From: Mycolicibacterium sp.
GTDB lineage: Bacteria > Actinomycetota > Actinomycetes > Mycobacteriales > Mycobacteriaceae
NCBI RefSeq assembly: GCF_016462545.1
Contig: NZ_JAEMTA010000040.1
Location: 1-46,929 of the forward strand
Direction of reading: 5' to 3'
DNA: 46,929 bases
This document shows positions 1-9,587 of this stretch, piece by piece (position 1 is the first letter of the stretch; every line of letters begins with the position of its first letter). The notes beneath the pieces were generated by a model that made no database searches, was not told the origin of the DNA, and worked only from the letters and a program-made list of their open reading frames with translations. A program made the translations under genes and the position numbers.

Positions 1-75
1 GACTGGCCTCAGTCACCAAAGCCGTTGCGGTCGAAGACATGACACCATCATGACAGCGGGGTACGACAAGCGTCT

Positions 76-1269
76 CTACGCGGCTGGAGGGGTATCCACC
101 GCGTCAGCAGGCTTTGCGTCAGCAGGCTTCTCCGTACGCTGACCACGCGCTGCCAGCACCCCGGCCGCCGACGTGGCCGCGATGGTCACGATCGCCCCCA
201 ACATGAGCGCCGCCGGTTCGCCGGGGAGCAGCAGCTGCTCCTCGGTGCCGACGGTGGCGGCCGCGACGGGTACGCCGAGTTGCGCCGCGGACAGAACGGC
301 AAGCGTCAGAGGCTGTTTGAGTAGTCTGCCCGCCGTGTGCGCCAGGATCGCCCCCGCGCCGAGCGCAACTCCAAGCACGATGTACTGCGGGTGCGCGGCC
401 AGATCGCGCACCTGAAGTGAGGCGCCCAGCCAGACGAAGAACAGCGGCGCGAAGAATCCCTCCGTGATGCCGAGCAGTTGACGGGCCAGTCGGCGAGGCT
501 CGCCGATCGAGGCGACCACCAGACCCAACGCGAAGCCCGCCAACATGATCGAGACGTGGGTGCTGACCGCCAGCGCCGCGAGCCCGAACAGCATCGCCAG
601 GCTGAGCCGCAGTTCGAGGGCGAACTTCTGTTTCTCGGAGTATTTGTGCAGCCGTGTGCGAAGGCCCTTGTCATTGGCCCAGCGCAGCACGACGAACAAA
701 CCGACGGCCGCCACCGCGATCGCCACCGCGCCGAGGGCCGCCCGCGGCGCCCGCGACGGATCGATGACCAGAGGCAGCAACACGATGCACGCCGTGTCGG
801 CCACCGCGATCTGAGCGGTGACCGACAGCACCGGTGTCCCGGTCAGGCGCAGACCGTCGATGATGGGGAGGGCGAGCGCCGCCGAGGACGAGGCCATCAA
901 CACGCCGTACAGCGCGGCGTGCCCCGTGTCGAAGACCGCCGCCAACCCGACGCCCAGAATCGCGGCGACCGCACCGACCAACACCGCCCGCACCAGCGCG
1001 GCGGGAGCCGCCGAACGCATCGCGCGATCCCTGACCGGAACGTGCGTCCCGACGACGAACATCACCAGGGCGAAGCCGATGTTGGCCAGCAGTTCGAAGG
1101 TGGGTTCGGAGTGGTCGATGAGGCCGAAGCCCGTCTTGCCCACGATGATTCCGACCAGCAGCTCGCCGACCACTGCGGGCAAGCGCAGGTGCGGCACCGA
1201 GGCCAGCAGCGGGCCGACCAGACCTGCGACGACCAGCAGCGCCAGCGTGCCGAACCCGAACCCCGTCAT
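76..1269 (-). CDS. CPA2-family cation:proton antiporter
   Basis: Membrane antiporter of the monovalent cation:proton antiporter-2 (KefB/NapA) family, predicted to exchange Na+ or K+ for H+ across the plasma membrane. The 397-residue protein is almost entirely hydrophobic, with about 11-12 membrane segments beginning near residue 5, and contains the family-like segments VGELLVGIIVGKTGFG near the N-terminus and a glycine-rich ALGLVVAS region. There is no C-terminal RCK/TrkA-N domain, so it is a short form. The frame stays open upstream, but ATG at 1269 is chosen because the upstream gene stops at 1271 and the two are translationally coupled; upstream residues are arginine-rich and look non-coding. 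It is the first of two such antiporters in the window. Ion specificity cannot be read from the sequence. Confidence 0.8.
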   Translation of the reverse strand: MTGFGFGTLALLVVAGLVGPLLASVPHLRLPAVVGELLVGIIVGKTGFGLIDHSEPTFELLANIGFALVMFVVGTHVPVRDRAMRSAAPAALVRAVLVGAVAAILGVGLAAVFDTGHAALYGVLMASSSAALALPIIDGLRLTGTPVLSVTAQIAVADTACIVLLPLVIDPSRAPRAALGAVAIAVAAVGLFVVLRWANDKGLRTRLHKYSEKQKFALELRLSLAMLFGLAALAVSTHVSIMLAGFALGLVVASIGEPRRLARQLLGITEGFFAPLFFVWLGASLQVRDLAAHPQYIVLGVALGAGAILAHTAGRLLKQPLTLAVLSAAQLGVPVAAATVGTEEQLLLPGEPAALMLGAIVTIAATSAAGVLAARGQRTEKPADAKPADAVDTPPAA

Positions 1270-1270
1270 C

Positions 1271-1657
1271 TCAGGCCGATGTCTGCCACGACACCAAACG
1301 ACAAGGGATGGGGGTGTTCTCGTCGGTGAGATAACTCGCGCACACCCGGTGGTATCCGTCGGCGATCTGCAGGGCGACGCCGTCGAGGACCCTGCCGCGC
1401 ACCAGCAGGATCGGCGAAAGCTTCTTCCCGGCAGCAATCTTCGCGAGATCCGTCTTCACCCGGGGATTCGTCTCGGACAGCAGCGCGAGGCCGGCCGCCC
1501 GCAGGACGTCCTTGGCCTTGCGCAGGGACGTGTCTGCGGTCTTGAGCGCCTGGACCGTCGGCGTGATGACGTCGAGCTCGCTGATCAGACTCAGATAGTC
1601 CGCCGCGGCGTCGTAGTCGTGATCCTCCGGAACGTCGAGCCATTTCACCGCTGCCAT
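1271..1657 (-). CDS. ParB/sulfiredoxin-fold hypothetical protein
   Basis: A 128-residue protein of unknown function. Its C-terminal half reads like a ParB/sulfiredoxin nucleotide-binding fold: a strand ILLVRGRVLDGVALQIADG followed by DGYHRVCAS, the place where ParB-like proteins have their G-x-x-R box. The N-terminal half is helical (DYDAAADYLSLISELDVI). It lies one base upstream of the antiporter at 76-1269, so the two are probably co-translated. The start at 1657 (ATG, MAAVKWLDV) is preferred over a longer in-frame start at 1759 because the hexamer TATCGT lies six bases upstream, a typical leaderless arrangement, and the extra residues would overlap the divergent gene. I do not infer a DNA-partitioning role from the fold alone. 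Confidence 0.65.
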   Translation of the reverse strand: MAAVKWLDVPEDHDYDAAADYLSLISELDVITPTVQALKTADTSLRKAKDVLRAAGLALLSETNPRVKTDLAKIAAGKKLSPILLVRGRVLDGVALQIADGYHRVCASYLTDENTPIPCRLVSWQTSA

Positions 1658-1669
1658 CCGGACACGATA
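1655..1669 (-). promoter_or_regulatory. Putative -10 box for leaderless start
   Basis: On the minus strand TATCGT (1669-1664) is followed by six bases and then the ATG at 1657. This matches the TANNNT -10 plus leaderless-start pattern of mycobacterial SigA promoters. No convincing -35 hexamer is visible. Confidence 0.4.
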
Positions 1670-1779
1670 ATCCCGTTGGCTGTCAGTGAGGTGGCAGTCC
1701 GTCAAGGGTTTTCCCCGATTCGCGCACGCTCGTGAATCGATACCGTGTGGAGGTCGCAACGTCGTATTCGGGGGAATGC

Positions 1780-2250
1780 ATGATCACCACTCATCACCGG
1801 ACGCCACCCAATGAGTTCGCGTCGGAGCCACGGAATGCATCCGACGCACGCCTCGAATCCGCGTTTGGCGCCATGACGCTCGACGAGTTGGGCCGGATGC
1901 AGGACGTTCTCTTCGAGCAACTCCGCTCGGGCCTGCCGTCCACCGAACAGATCGCGAAGGCCCTCGAACGCCTCGATCCCGAGGTCGCGGCCTGGTTTCG
2001 CTTCGTCGACTCACGGGGCGAGGCGGTCAAGGTCGTCATGCTGCTCGGCGCCCTCGCGGTCGAGATCGCCTGGCTGACGCACCGGCACATGGCTGCTCCG
2101 AGCCCGCGGATTCAAGAGGCCATCGCACGCGTCCGCGACGATCACGTCTACATGCTGCCCATTCCTCGTAGCGACCCGTGCTTCTGCGGCAGCGGCAGTC
2201 TCTTCAGGGCGTGCCACGGCAGGCCGCCCATGGCCGCGCCGGCCGTCTGA
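1780..2250 (+). CDS. SEC-C motif hypothetical protein
   Basis: A 156-residue soluble protein with a C-terminal SEC-C zinc-binding motif (PRSDPCFCGSGSLFRACHG, ligands C-x-C ... C-H), the short metal motif known from the SecA C-terminus and many unrelated proteins. The preceding part is helical with a hydrophobic stretch VVMLLGALAVEIAWL that is more likely a buried helix than a membrane span. ATG at 1780 is chosen because GGGGGA lies just upstream; an in-frame start at 1732 would lack a ribosome site. A TACCGT hexamer at 1741-1746 could be the -10 box, giving a short leader. It diverges from the antiporter operon and converges with the ABC permease, with 11 bases between stop codons. Function is unknown. 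Confidence 0.7.
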   Translation: MITTHHRTPPNEFASEPRNASDARLESAFGAMTLDELGRMQDVLFEQLRSGLPSTEQIAKALERLDPEVAAWFRFVDSRGEAVKVVMLLGALAVEIAWLTHRHMAAPSPRIQEAIARVRDDHVYMLPIPRSDPCFCGSGSLFRACHGRPPMAAPAV

Positions 2251-2261
2251 CGTTGGCGGGA

Positions 2262-3119
2262 CTAGTTCTTCTCCGACCACCGGAAGACGGCGATGCAGCC
2301 GACCAGGCCACCGACGCTCCACGCCAGCAGGACCAGGAAGATTCGCCAGTGTTCCCAGCTGCCCGCCGGTTCGAAGACCACCATGTCCGGCGACAGCAGC
2401 ACCGACCGGAATCCTTGGGCCAACCACTTGACGGGAAAGATGGAGCCGATGGTCAGCATCCAGATGGGTAGGACGACGAGCGGCACGTAGGTTCCCGAGA
2501 TGAACTGAAGTGCCACCGAGGGACCGTTGGTGATGACGGCGGCCGACACCGCGTTGCTGGCGAAGTTGCTGATGAAGATGCCCAGCAGGGAGCAACTGAC
2601 GACGCCGAGTACGAAGATCCACGTCAACGTGAACCAGCCGAAGACGTCCGATGGCAGTCGGAGCTTGAAGACGAACACCCCGACCGCGAGCAGGATGACG
2701 GCCTCGGCGAAGCTGACGATCGCCACCAGCATGATCTTTCCGATGAAGTAGGAGGCCGCGGTCGTGGGCGTTCCGCGAAGTCGCCGCAAGCCCCCGGTGT
2801 CGCGATCGGCGGCGATGCTGATGCCCAGGTTGATGAACGACGTCGACAGGATTCCGTAGGCGAGCATGCTCGCCGCGATGACCGAACCGGTGCTGGTGTC
2901 GCTGTTGGGCAGCTTCGTCGTGAAGATCGACCCCAGCAGCAGACAGATCACCGCCGGCATCGAAAAGGTGAGAGCCACCTGCTCCGGGCGCCGGTAGAAC
3001 ATCTTCAGTTCGGGGACCACCCGGGAGAAGCCGATCCGCAGCACGGACGGCAGCTCGTCCGACTCGGTCGCACGGTGTCGTGGCGGCGAGGAGGCGTTCG
3101 CGTTCTCGACGGCCATCAC
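2262..3119 (-). CDS. ABC-2 type exporter permease (DrrB-like)
   Basis: Membrane subunit of a drug/lipid exporter of the ABC-2 family, 285 residues. A cytoplasmic N-terminus (about 60 residues) is followed by six predicted membrane segments, starting near MPAVICLLLGSIFTT and ending near WSVGGLVGCIAVF; the arrangement, with a charged loop RDTGGLRRLRGTP between the second and third segments, is typical of DrrB-like permeases. The GTG start at 3119 overlaps the TGA of the ATPase gene (GTGA), so the two subunits are coupled. As the last gene of the PKS cluster it most likely exports the polyketide or protects the cell from it. Substrate identity is inference from context only. Confidence 0.88.
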   Translation of the reverse strand: MMAVENANASSPPRHRATESDELPSVLRIGFSRVVPELKMFYRRPEQVALTFSMPAVICLLLGSIFTTKLPNSDTSTGSVIAASMLAYGILSTSFINLGISIAADRDTGGLRRLRGTPTTAASYFIGKIMLVAIVSFAEAVILLAVGVFVFKLRLPSDVFGWFTLTWIFVLGVVSCSLLGIFISNFASNAVSAAVITNGPSVALQFISGTYVPLVVLPIWMLTIGSIFPVKWLAQGFRSVLLSPDMVVFEPAGSWEHWRIFLVLLAWSVGGLVGCIAVFRWSEKN

Positions 3120-3967
3120 GCCAGACCGATCAGGTGCAGATACGCGTCTTCGAGCGTCGGTCGCGTAATGGTCAACTCGGCCAGTTCGGTTCCGTCCTCG
3201 CTGTGCCGCCTGACGAGGTCGGTCGGATGGTCCGTCGTCTCCACGTGAACCTCGCCCCCCTGGACCCAGCGGACCGTCGCAGCCGAGCTCACGTGTCCGG
3301 TCAGCCGTGTCGGCGAATCCACTGCCACCACTCGGCCGCCCGCCACGACGGCGACCCGGTCCGCCAGCGCGGCGGCCTCCTCCAGGTAGTGGGTCGTCAG
3401 CAAGATGGTGGTGCCGTCGGCGGCCAGGAGCCTGATGAGATCCCAGAACTGTCGTCTGGCCTCGGGATCGAAACCGGTCGTCGGTTCGTCGAGGAACAGG
3501 AGTTCGGGCCTACCGATGATGCCGAGGGCGACGTCGAGCCGACGGCGCTGACCCCCGGATAGCGTCCGCACCCGCGAACCGGACACCGAACCCAACCCGA
3601 CGAGATCGAGGACCTCCCCCGGAACCCGCGCCTTCCCATAGCAATTCGTGAACATCTTCACGGTTTCGGACACGGTGAGCATCCCGGCGTCGCTGGCTTC
3701 CTGCAGCACGATGCCGACCCTGGCGCGCCAACTCCGGCCCGCGGTGCCGGGGTCCTCACCGAGCACTCGCACGTCTCCAGAGTCCCGGGCGCGGTTGCCC
3801 TCGAGGATTTCGATGGTCGTCGACTTGCCCGCTCCGTTGGGACCGAGAATCGCGAACACCTCGCCGTGCCCGACGTCGAGATCCAGGTCCCGTACCGCGT
3901 GCACCCGCCCATAGCTCTTCGACAGTCCGCGGACGTGTACCGCAGCCTGTCGATCCGATTGCGTCAC
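3116..3967 (-). CDS. ABC exporter ATPase (DrrA-like)
   Basis: ATP-binding subunit of the exporter encoded with the 2262-3119 permease, about 283 residues. The nucleotide-binding domain is complete: Walker A GPNGAGKST, signature LSGGQ in RTLSGGQRRRLD, Walker B LLFLDEPTTG and the H-loop TTHYLEE. The C-terminal 80 residues resemble the DrrA-type extension (VVAVDSPTRLTGHV onward, ending PTLEDAYLHLIGLA). The GTG at 3967 is preferred; the frame is open to 4051 inside the PKS gene, but those residues are arginine-rich and atypical for the family. It begins about 50 bases after the PKS stop with no terminator between, so it is probably in the same transcript. Confidence 0.88.
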   Translation of the reverse strand: MTQSDRQAAVHVRGLSKSYGRVHAVRDLDLDVGHGEVFAILGPNGAGKSTTIEILEGNRARDSGDVRVLGEDPGTAGRSWRARVGIVLQEASDAGMLTVSETVKMFTNCYGKARVPGEVLDLVGLGSVSGSRVRTLSGGQRRRLDVALGIIGRPELLFLDEPTTGFDPEARRQFWDLIRLLAADGTTILLTTHYLEEAAALADRVAVVAGGRVVAVDSPTRLTGHVSSAATVRWVQGGEVHVETTDHPTDLVRRHSEDGTELAELTITRPTLEDAYLHLIGLA

Positions 3968-4016
3968 AGCCGTTTCGGCGTCGCGGCGGCCAGGACGTGG
4001 GTACGGCCTGCGGAAC

Positions 4017-7000
4017 TCACGACTGCGGTCCTCCCGTTTCCTGCTCGGCACCGTGGCCCTCGAGCTCGGCCAGCAATTCTCGGAGGTCGGCCTCGGACAG
4101 CTCCTCCATCAGCCGCTCGAGGTCGTCGTCGGACTCGGCTCCGGTCTCGGCCTCGCCATCGGCCTCGGCGGATTCGGTCGACTGTCCCGTCACGGCGGGC
4201 ACGTCGTCGTGCATCGACTCGAGCTCGGCGAGCACCCGGGCGCCGAGTGAGTTGACGCTCACGCCCTTGAGGATTTCGAGCACCGGCAGGTCGATCGCGA
4301 ACATCGTATTGATCCTCACCCTGAAGTCCATCGCCATCATGGAGTCCAAGCCGATGTCGTCGAGGATGGCGTCGGGTTCGATGTCGGCGACGGCGCAATC
4401 GAAGACGGCGGCCACGGTGTGCTGAACGTGCTCCGTGACCGCGTGGATCCGCTCGGATTCCGGAAGTGCCACGATGACGTCGAGTATCGAGGAGTCTCCG
4501 TCGGGGAGCGCCGACGACCCCTCTGCCGCGTCGAGGTCGGCGAACATTCGTGGTAGCCGCCCGCTGTGCCCGGCCTGCCGGGCTCGGCCCCAATCAGCGC
4601 TGATGGCAACGACGTTGGGTGTCTTCTGGTTGATGAGACGATCCAGGATCCGCGCGCCAGATGCCGGGGTGATCAGCTCGATTCCACGCTGCGCATAGAG
4701 CCGCTCCAGCTTCAGTTCCTCGACCATGCCCACCGACCACGGACCCCACCCGATGGTGAGCGCGGGCAGTCCCTGCGCTTGGCGGTAGTGCGCGAAGGCG
4801 TCGAGGAAGGCGTTCGCGGCGGCGTAGTTACCCTGGCCGGGCGATGCGATCGTCGACCCCGCCGACCCGAACATCACGAAGAACTCCAGATCGTGCCCCG
4901 CGAAAGCGTCGTGCAGTACGCGAGTTCCGATGGTCTTGGGCGCCATCACCTTCCTGAAGTCCTCTTCGCTCATGTTGACGAGGAGTTGGTCGTGAACGGA
5001 CCCGGCGGCGTGGATGATGCCGCGGACCGGGCGGCCTCCGTCGCGGGTGTGGTCGCGCAACCAGGCCTTCACCTGCGCGCCGTCGGTGATGTCGACGCTG
5101 GCGGTGCTCACCTGAGCACCGAGGCGTTCGATCCGTCGAATCACCTCGACGGTACCGAAGTGTGGGTGGTCCTCGGTCAGCTGCGGCCAGCGGCGTCTCG
5201 GGGGAATCTCGCTGCGGCCCAACAGGACTACGTGCCGGGCTCCGTGTTCGGCGAGATAGGTGGCCACGGTCCGGCCGAGAGCCCCGGCGCCACCGGTGAC
5301 GACGTAGGCCCCGTCGGGGTTGAGCTTCGTGGGGAACGGCTTCGTCAGGCTTGCGCACGGGCGCAGCCGCGGGACGAACGTCGTGCGGCCGCGGATCGCG
5401 ATCTGGTCCTCGGACCCGTCGCCGAGGAGATGCTCGCAGATGCGCGCGGCGGTGTCCTCGAGGTCCGGAGCACCATCGACGTCGATCAGACCGCCCCACT
5501 GGCCGGCGAATTCGTGGTGACCGATGACCCGGCCGAGCCCCCAGACGGCGGCCTGGTCAACCGCGCACACGTCGGTTCCCGGAGCGGGTTGCGCGTTGGC
5601 GGTGATCACGTGCAGGCGGGGCTTGACGGTGTCGTGCCTCGCCAAGACCTTGACGAGACGAAGAATCGTCAAGACCCCCAACGGTTGATCCTCGTCGGCT
5701 GAGACGTCGAGCGGCCAGCAGTCGACGATGCCCGCGAGGTCGGAGTGCGCGCCGAGGTGACCGTCGATCAGCTGGTTCAGTTGCTCGGGGCATCGAGGGT
5801 TAAGCAGGTAGCCGCCGTCGAGTTCGGTGAGCGCGTCGACCGTGTCGTGGACCACCGTGTGCACACGGTAGCCGCGGCCGCGCATGTGCTCTGCGAGCGT
5901 CGTCCCCACCCCGGTGTCGTCGACGAAGACCAGCCAGGACCCGTCGACCGGTGCGTCGTCACGCAGCGGATCCTGGCCGTCCTCGGTCCGTTCGCACCAC
6001 TGAATCTCGTAGAGGCCCTTGTCGATTCGCTCGGACGACATACCGGCTGAGGAGCGCAGCGACTGCACCGTGAAGCCGCTGAAGACAGCCAGCGGTTCGC
6101 CGTGCCGGTCGGCGATGGTGATGTCGCTCTCGATCTCCTCCCTGGTGGCCGAGACGACGCGAACGTGGACGGTCATGTCTTCGGTGGGCGAACCGTAGAC
6201 GGCGCTATGACGGATCCGCGTCGGCAGGTACGGGCTGTCGTCCGCGTCTTGGCCGAGGACGGGCAGGCCGAAGAGTGCCTGAAAGGCACCGTCGACGAGG
6301 GCCGGGTGGAACCGGTACCGACCGAGGTCGTCGGCGATGGGTGCGGGGATGGCGATCCTAGCGACGGTCCAGCCGTCGCCTCCGGTGATGGTGCTGACGG
6401 AACGGAACGCGTCGCCGTACTCGAAGCCGATGGCCTGAGTGCGGGCATAGAAGTCCGCGCCGCTGGTCGGGGGGATCAGGTCCTCGCCGTGGGGGGCCTT
6501 GATGCGGCGGGGCGACGTCGGCAGCGTGTTCAGTTCGGCGGTCGCCACGATCGTCCACTTGAGGTCGCCGTCGGCCGTGGCGGTGAACGCCGCGAATTCC
6601 AGGGTGCCGTCGGCTTCGTGGAGCGTGGTCCTGACGATGGGGTCGCAGGTGTCGTCGAGGATGAGCGCGCGGTGCAGCGCCAGGTTGTCCACGCCGAGGT
6701 CGGTCCCGTAGGTCTCCCTCGCGGCCGCCAGGGCCATCTCGATGAACACCGCCCCGGGTACCACGACGCTGCCCTGCACCCGGTGGTCGTCCAGGAACGG
6801 GATGTGGGCGGTGCTCAACTCGGCTTCCCAGGTGGGATGTACGCCGCTGACCGGTTGCCCCAGAAGCATATGCACGGGGTCGTAGTGCAGGTCCTCGGTA
6901 CTCTCGGGGCTTTCGTTCCAGAATCGCTTGGACTGCCAGGCATACGTGGGCAACGTGACCAGTCGTGCGCTCCCTCGCGGGGCCAAGGCGTCCCAGGCGA

Positions 7001-9587
7001 CGTCGTGGCCGTGGGAGTGAAGTGCGCCAACACAATTCATGAAGCTGCGGGCATCGTCGTCATTGCGCCGCTGGGTAGCCAACACCGTGGCCTTCTCGGT
7101 TCCGGCGGTCTCGAAGATCGACGCCGCCAACACGGGATGCGGGCCCAATTCCACGAAGTGGGTGTACCCGTCGTCCAGCATCCGCCGGATCGCAGGCTCG
7201 AAGAGCACGGTGGCACGGGTGTTCTGCCACCAGTAGGCGGCGCCTGCGGCGTATCCGTCGAGGCGTTCGCCGGTCACCGTCGAGTAGAGCGGGATCGTCG
7301 CCGGGGCCGAGGACAAGCCCTCGAAGGCGCCGTAGAGCTCGTCCTTCACCATCTCCATGTAGTGCGTGTGGTACGGAACCTTCACGGCGAGATATCGATT
7401 GAAGATCCCCGCCTCGTCCAGCTGGCGCGTGACGTCGTCGAGGACGTCGCCATCGCCCGCGATGGTCACGGCCGACGGGCTGTTGATCGCGGCCACCGAT
7501 ACCCGACGCCCGAACTCATCGAGCGTCTTCTCGTCGATCGTCCGCATCAGCGTTTCCGCGTCGAGCCCGACGGCGAGCATCCGGCCCAGTCCGCTCGTCC
7601 GCTGCTGAAGCCGGCTGCGGTGGTAGATCACCTCGATCGCCTGCTCGAACGTCAGCAGACCGGCGAGATGATGAGCGGCCACCTCACCGGCGCTGTGGCC
7701 GATCACTGCGTCGGGTTGGACGCCAAAGGCCTTGAGCTGCTGAGCAAGTGCGACCTGAATGGCAAAGTTGGCCGGTTGCGCGATGTCCGTATCGCCCATC
7801 CGGGAGTCGGCTTCGTCGCGGCGGAGTTCCTCGATCAGGGACCAGTCCGTGTAACGGGACAGCTCGCGATCGCTGGCCATGATGCTCTCGGTGAACGCGG
7901 GGAAGACGTCGAGCAGGCCTCGGCACATCTTCCACCACTGGGGGCCCATGCCCGTGCAGACGAACGCGAGCTTGGGTGCCGTCGTCGAGGTGCGCCCCAC
8001 GGAGATCTCCCCGCCGTCGGCGAGCGCCTGCAGTTGCTCTCGGGCGTCGGTGATGCTGTCCGCGACCAGGCTACGGCGGTAGTTCAGGTGAGCGCGTCGC
8101 TGACCAAGGGTGTATCCCAGATCCGACAGCGTGACCTCGGGGTGCGTGCTCACGTGCTCGGCCAGCTGCCGGGCCGTCGCCACCAAGGCCTCCTCGCTGC
8201 GCGCGGAGATCGGTAGCACCGCCAACGGCGGCTGCTGCGTCTGGCCACGCGTGGGGGCGGCGTCGGCCGAGGGCGGCTCCGCGAGCACGACGTGGGCGTT
8301 GGTGCCGCCGAAACCGAATGAGTTGACGCCGGCGATGCGCCGCTCGCAATCGGGAAAGGGACGGCCCGTTCGTGGCACGTCGAGGTTCAGGTCCTCGAGC
8401 GAGAGCTGTCCGCTCGGCTTCTCGAAGTGCAGGTTGGCCGGAATGTAGCCGTGTTTGAGGACCAGTGCCGTCTTGATGAGCCCGGCCACTCCGGCACCGG
8501 CCTCCAGGTGACCGATGTTCGTCTTGACCGACCCGATCACCAACGGCGTCGTGGCGGGCCGGTCGAGGGCCAGCGCGCTGGACAGCGCCCGCATCTCGAT
8601 GGGATCCCCGACCGGCGTTCCGGTGCCGTGTGCTTCGACGTATCCCACCGCGGTCGGGTGGACGCCCGCCCGTCCGAGGGCGGTGCTGATCGCTGCCTCT
8701 TGCGCTTCTTCACGGGGCACGGTGATGCCGTCGGTGTGGCCGTCCTGCGACACGGCCGTCCCCAGAATCTGGGCGTAGATCTCGTCGCCGTCACGTAGTG
8801 CTCGGGCGAGAGGTTTCACGACGACGACGGCGCCGCCCTCGCCTCGGGCATACCCGTCCGCGGATGCGTCGAAGGCCTTGCTGCGACCCTCGGGACTGAG
8901 AAATCCGCTCTTCGATTCGGCGATCGCCGTATTGGGGCCGACCATGATGTTCACGCCGCCGGCCAGGGCGAGGTCGCATTCGCCGTTCCAGATGCTCTGT
9001 GCCGCCAAGTGCACCGCGACGAGCGAGCTCGAGCACGCGGTGTCGATCGTCATGCTGGGTCCGCGGAAGTCGAACGCGTACGAGATCCGGTTCGCCAGCA
9101 TCGTCATCATCATTCCGGTGGACGAATGCGTCTTGAACCGGTATCTACTGGTGCGGCCCTGGTTCTGCAGGAGTTGATAGTCGAGGGTGAAGCCGCCGAT
9201 GAAGACCCCCACGTCGGTGCCGGCCAACCCGTCCGCCGGTATACCGCCGTCCTCCAGCGCCTCCCACGTCACCTCCAACAGGAGTCGCTGCTGAGGGTCC
9301 AGCAGGTGCGCCTCGCGCGGCGAGATGCCGAAGAACTGGGGATCGAATTGATCGATCTCGCTGAGGAATCCGCCGCGGCGCGTCACCATCTTCCCGACCT
9401 TGGCCGGATTCGGATCATGGAATCGCGCGGCATCCCAGCGGGCGTCGGGGACGACGCGGGTGGCATCGGTTTCGCTGCACAGCAGGCCCCAGAAGCTCTC
9501 CGGGGACCTGACGTCCCCGGGCAGGCGGCACCCGATTCCGACTATCGCCAACGGCTCGTGAGCGCCCTCTTCAGTGAGCATCGTCAT
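4017..9587 (-). CDS. Single-module type I polyketide synthase (KS-AT-DH-KR-ACP)
   Basis: An 1856-residue modular or iterative PKS. Domains in order: ketosynthase (about 11-440; active Cys185 in DTACSSS, His320 in EAHGTGTPVGDP, His360 in KTNIGHLEAG); acyltransferase (about 540-860; nucleophile Ser632 in GHSAGE, specificity motif region PYHTHYM at 738-744, neither clearly HAFH nor YASH); dehydratase (about 905-1180; His935 in HRVQGSVVVP, Asp1099 in DGAFQ); structural plus catalytic ketoreductase (about 1195-1660; TGGAGALG, Tyr1588); acyl carrier protein (Ser1749 in GLDSM). There is no enoylreductase motif and no thioesterase. A final acidic helical tail (about 1820-1845) could be a docking element. 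All catalytic residues are present, so one round would give an alkene. The ATG at 9587 overlaps the stop of a 20-codon ORF (ATGA). Product unknown. Confidence 0.93.
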   Translation of the reverse strand: MTMLTEEGAHEPLAIVGIGCRLPGDVRSPESFWGLLCSETDATRVVPDARWDAARFHDPNPAKVGKMVTRRGGFLSEIDQFDPQFFGISPREAHLLDPQQRLLLEVTWEALEDGGIPADGLAGTDVGVFIGGFTLDYQLLQNQGRTSRYRFKTHSSTGMMMTMLANRISYAFDFRGPSMTIDTACSSSLVAVHLAAQSIWNGECDLALAGGVNIMVGPNTAIAESKSGFLSPEGRSKAFDASADGYARGEGGAVVVVKPLARALRDGDEIYAQILGTAVSQDGHTDGITVPREEAQEAAISTALGRAGVHPTAVGYVEAHGTGTPVGDPIEMRALSSALALDRPATTPLVIGSVKTNIGHLEAGAGVAGLIKTALVLKHGYIPANLHFEKPSGQLSLEDLNLDVPRTGRPFPDCERRIAGVNSFGFGGTNAHVVLAEPPSADAAPTRGQTQQPPLAVLPISARSEEALVATARQLAEHVSTHPEVTLSDLGYTLGQRRAHLNYRRSLVADSITDAREQLQALADGGEISVGRTSTTAPKLAFVCTGMGPQWWKMCRGLLDVFPAFTESIMASDRELSRYTDWSLIEELRRDEADSRMGDTDIAQPANFAIQVALAQQLKAFGVQPDAVIGHSAGEVAAHHLAGLLTFEQAIEVIYHRSRLQQRTSGLGRMLAVGLDAETLMRTIDEKTLDEFGRRVSVAAINSPSAVTIAGDGDVLDDVTRQLDEAGIFNRYLAVKVPYHTHYMEMVKDELYGAFEGLSSAPATIPLYSTVTGERLDGYAAGAAYWWQNTRATVLFEPAIRRMLDDGYTHFVELGPHPVLAASIFETAGTEKATVLATQRRNDDDARSFMNCVGALHSHGHDVAWDALAPRGSARLVTLPTYAWQSKRFWNESPESTEDLHYDPVHMLLGQPVSGVHPTWEAELSTAHIPFLDDHRVQGSVVVPGAVFIEMALAAARETYGTDLGVDNLALHRALILDDTCDPIVRTTLHEADGTLEFAAFTATADGDLKWTIVATAELNTLPTSPRRIKAPHGEDLIPPTSGADFYARTQAIGFEYGDAFRSVSTITGGDGWTVARIAIPAPIADDLGRYRFHPALVDGAFQALFGLPVLGQDADDSPYLPTRIRHSAVYGSPTEDMTVHVRVVSATREEIESDITIADRHGEPLAVFSGFTVQSLRSSAGMSSERIDKGLYEIQWCERTEDGQDPLRDDAPVDGSWLVFVDDTGVGTTLAEHMRGRGYRVHTVVHDTVDALTELDGGYLLNPRCPEQLNQLIDGHLGAHSDLAGIVDCWPLDVSADEDQPLGVLTILRLVKVLARHDTVKPRLHVITANAQPAPGTDVCAVDQAAVWGLGRVIGHHEFAGQWGGLIDVDGAPDLEDTAARICEHLLGDGSEDQIAIRGRTTFVPRLRPCASLTKPFPTKLNPDGAYVVTGGAGALGRTVATYLAEHGARHVVLLGRSEIPPRRRWPQLTEDHPHFGTVEVIRRIERLGAQVSTASVDITDGAQVKAWLRDHTRDGGRPVRGIIHAAGSVHDQLLVNMSEEDFRKVMAPKTIGTRVLHDAFAGHDLEFFVMFGSAGSTIASPGQGNYAAANAFLDAFAHYRQAQGLPALTIGWGPWSVGMVEELKLERLYAQRGIELITPASGARILDRLINQKTPNVVAISADWGRARQAGHSGRLPRMFADLDAAEGSSALPDGDSSILDVIVALPESERIHAVTEHVQHTVAAVFDCAVADIEPDAILDDIGLDSMMAMDFRVRINTMFAIDLPVLEILKGVSVNSLGARVLAELESMHDDVPAVTGQSTESAEADGEAETGAESDDDLERLMEELSEADLRELLAELEGHGAEQETGGPQS

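Noticed and set aside
6102..8216. 704-codon plus-strand frame inside the PKS
   Set aside because: Antisense shadow of a high-GC gene; composition is Gly/Arg/Val-rich with no motif, while the minus strand has complete PKS domains.
4017..9587. Assignment of the PKS as mycocerosic-acid-synthase type
   Set aside because: No enoylreductase domain and no FadD/PapA neighbours; domain content differs.
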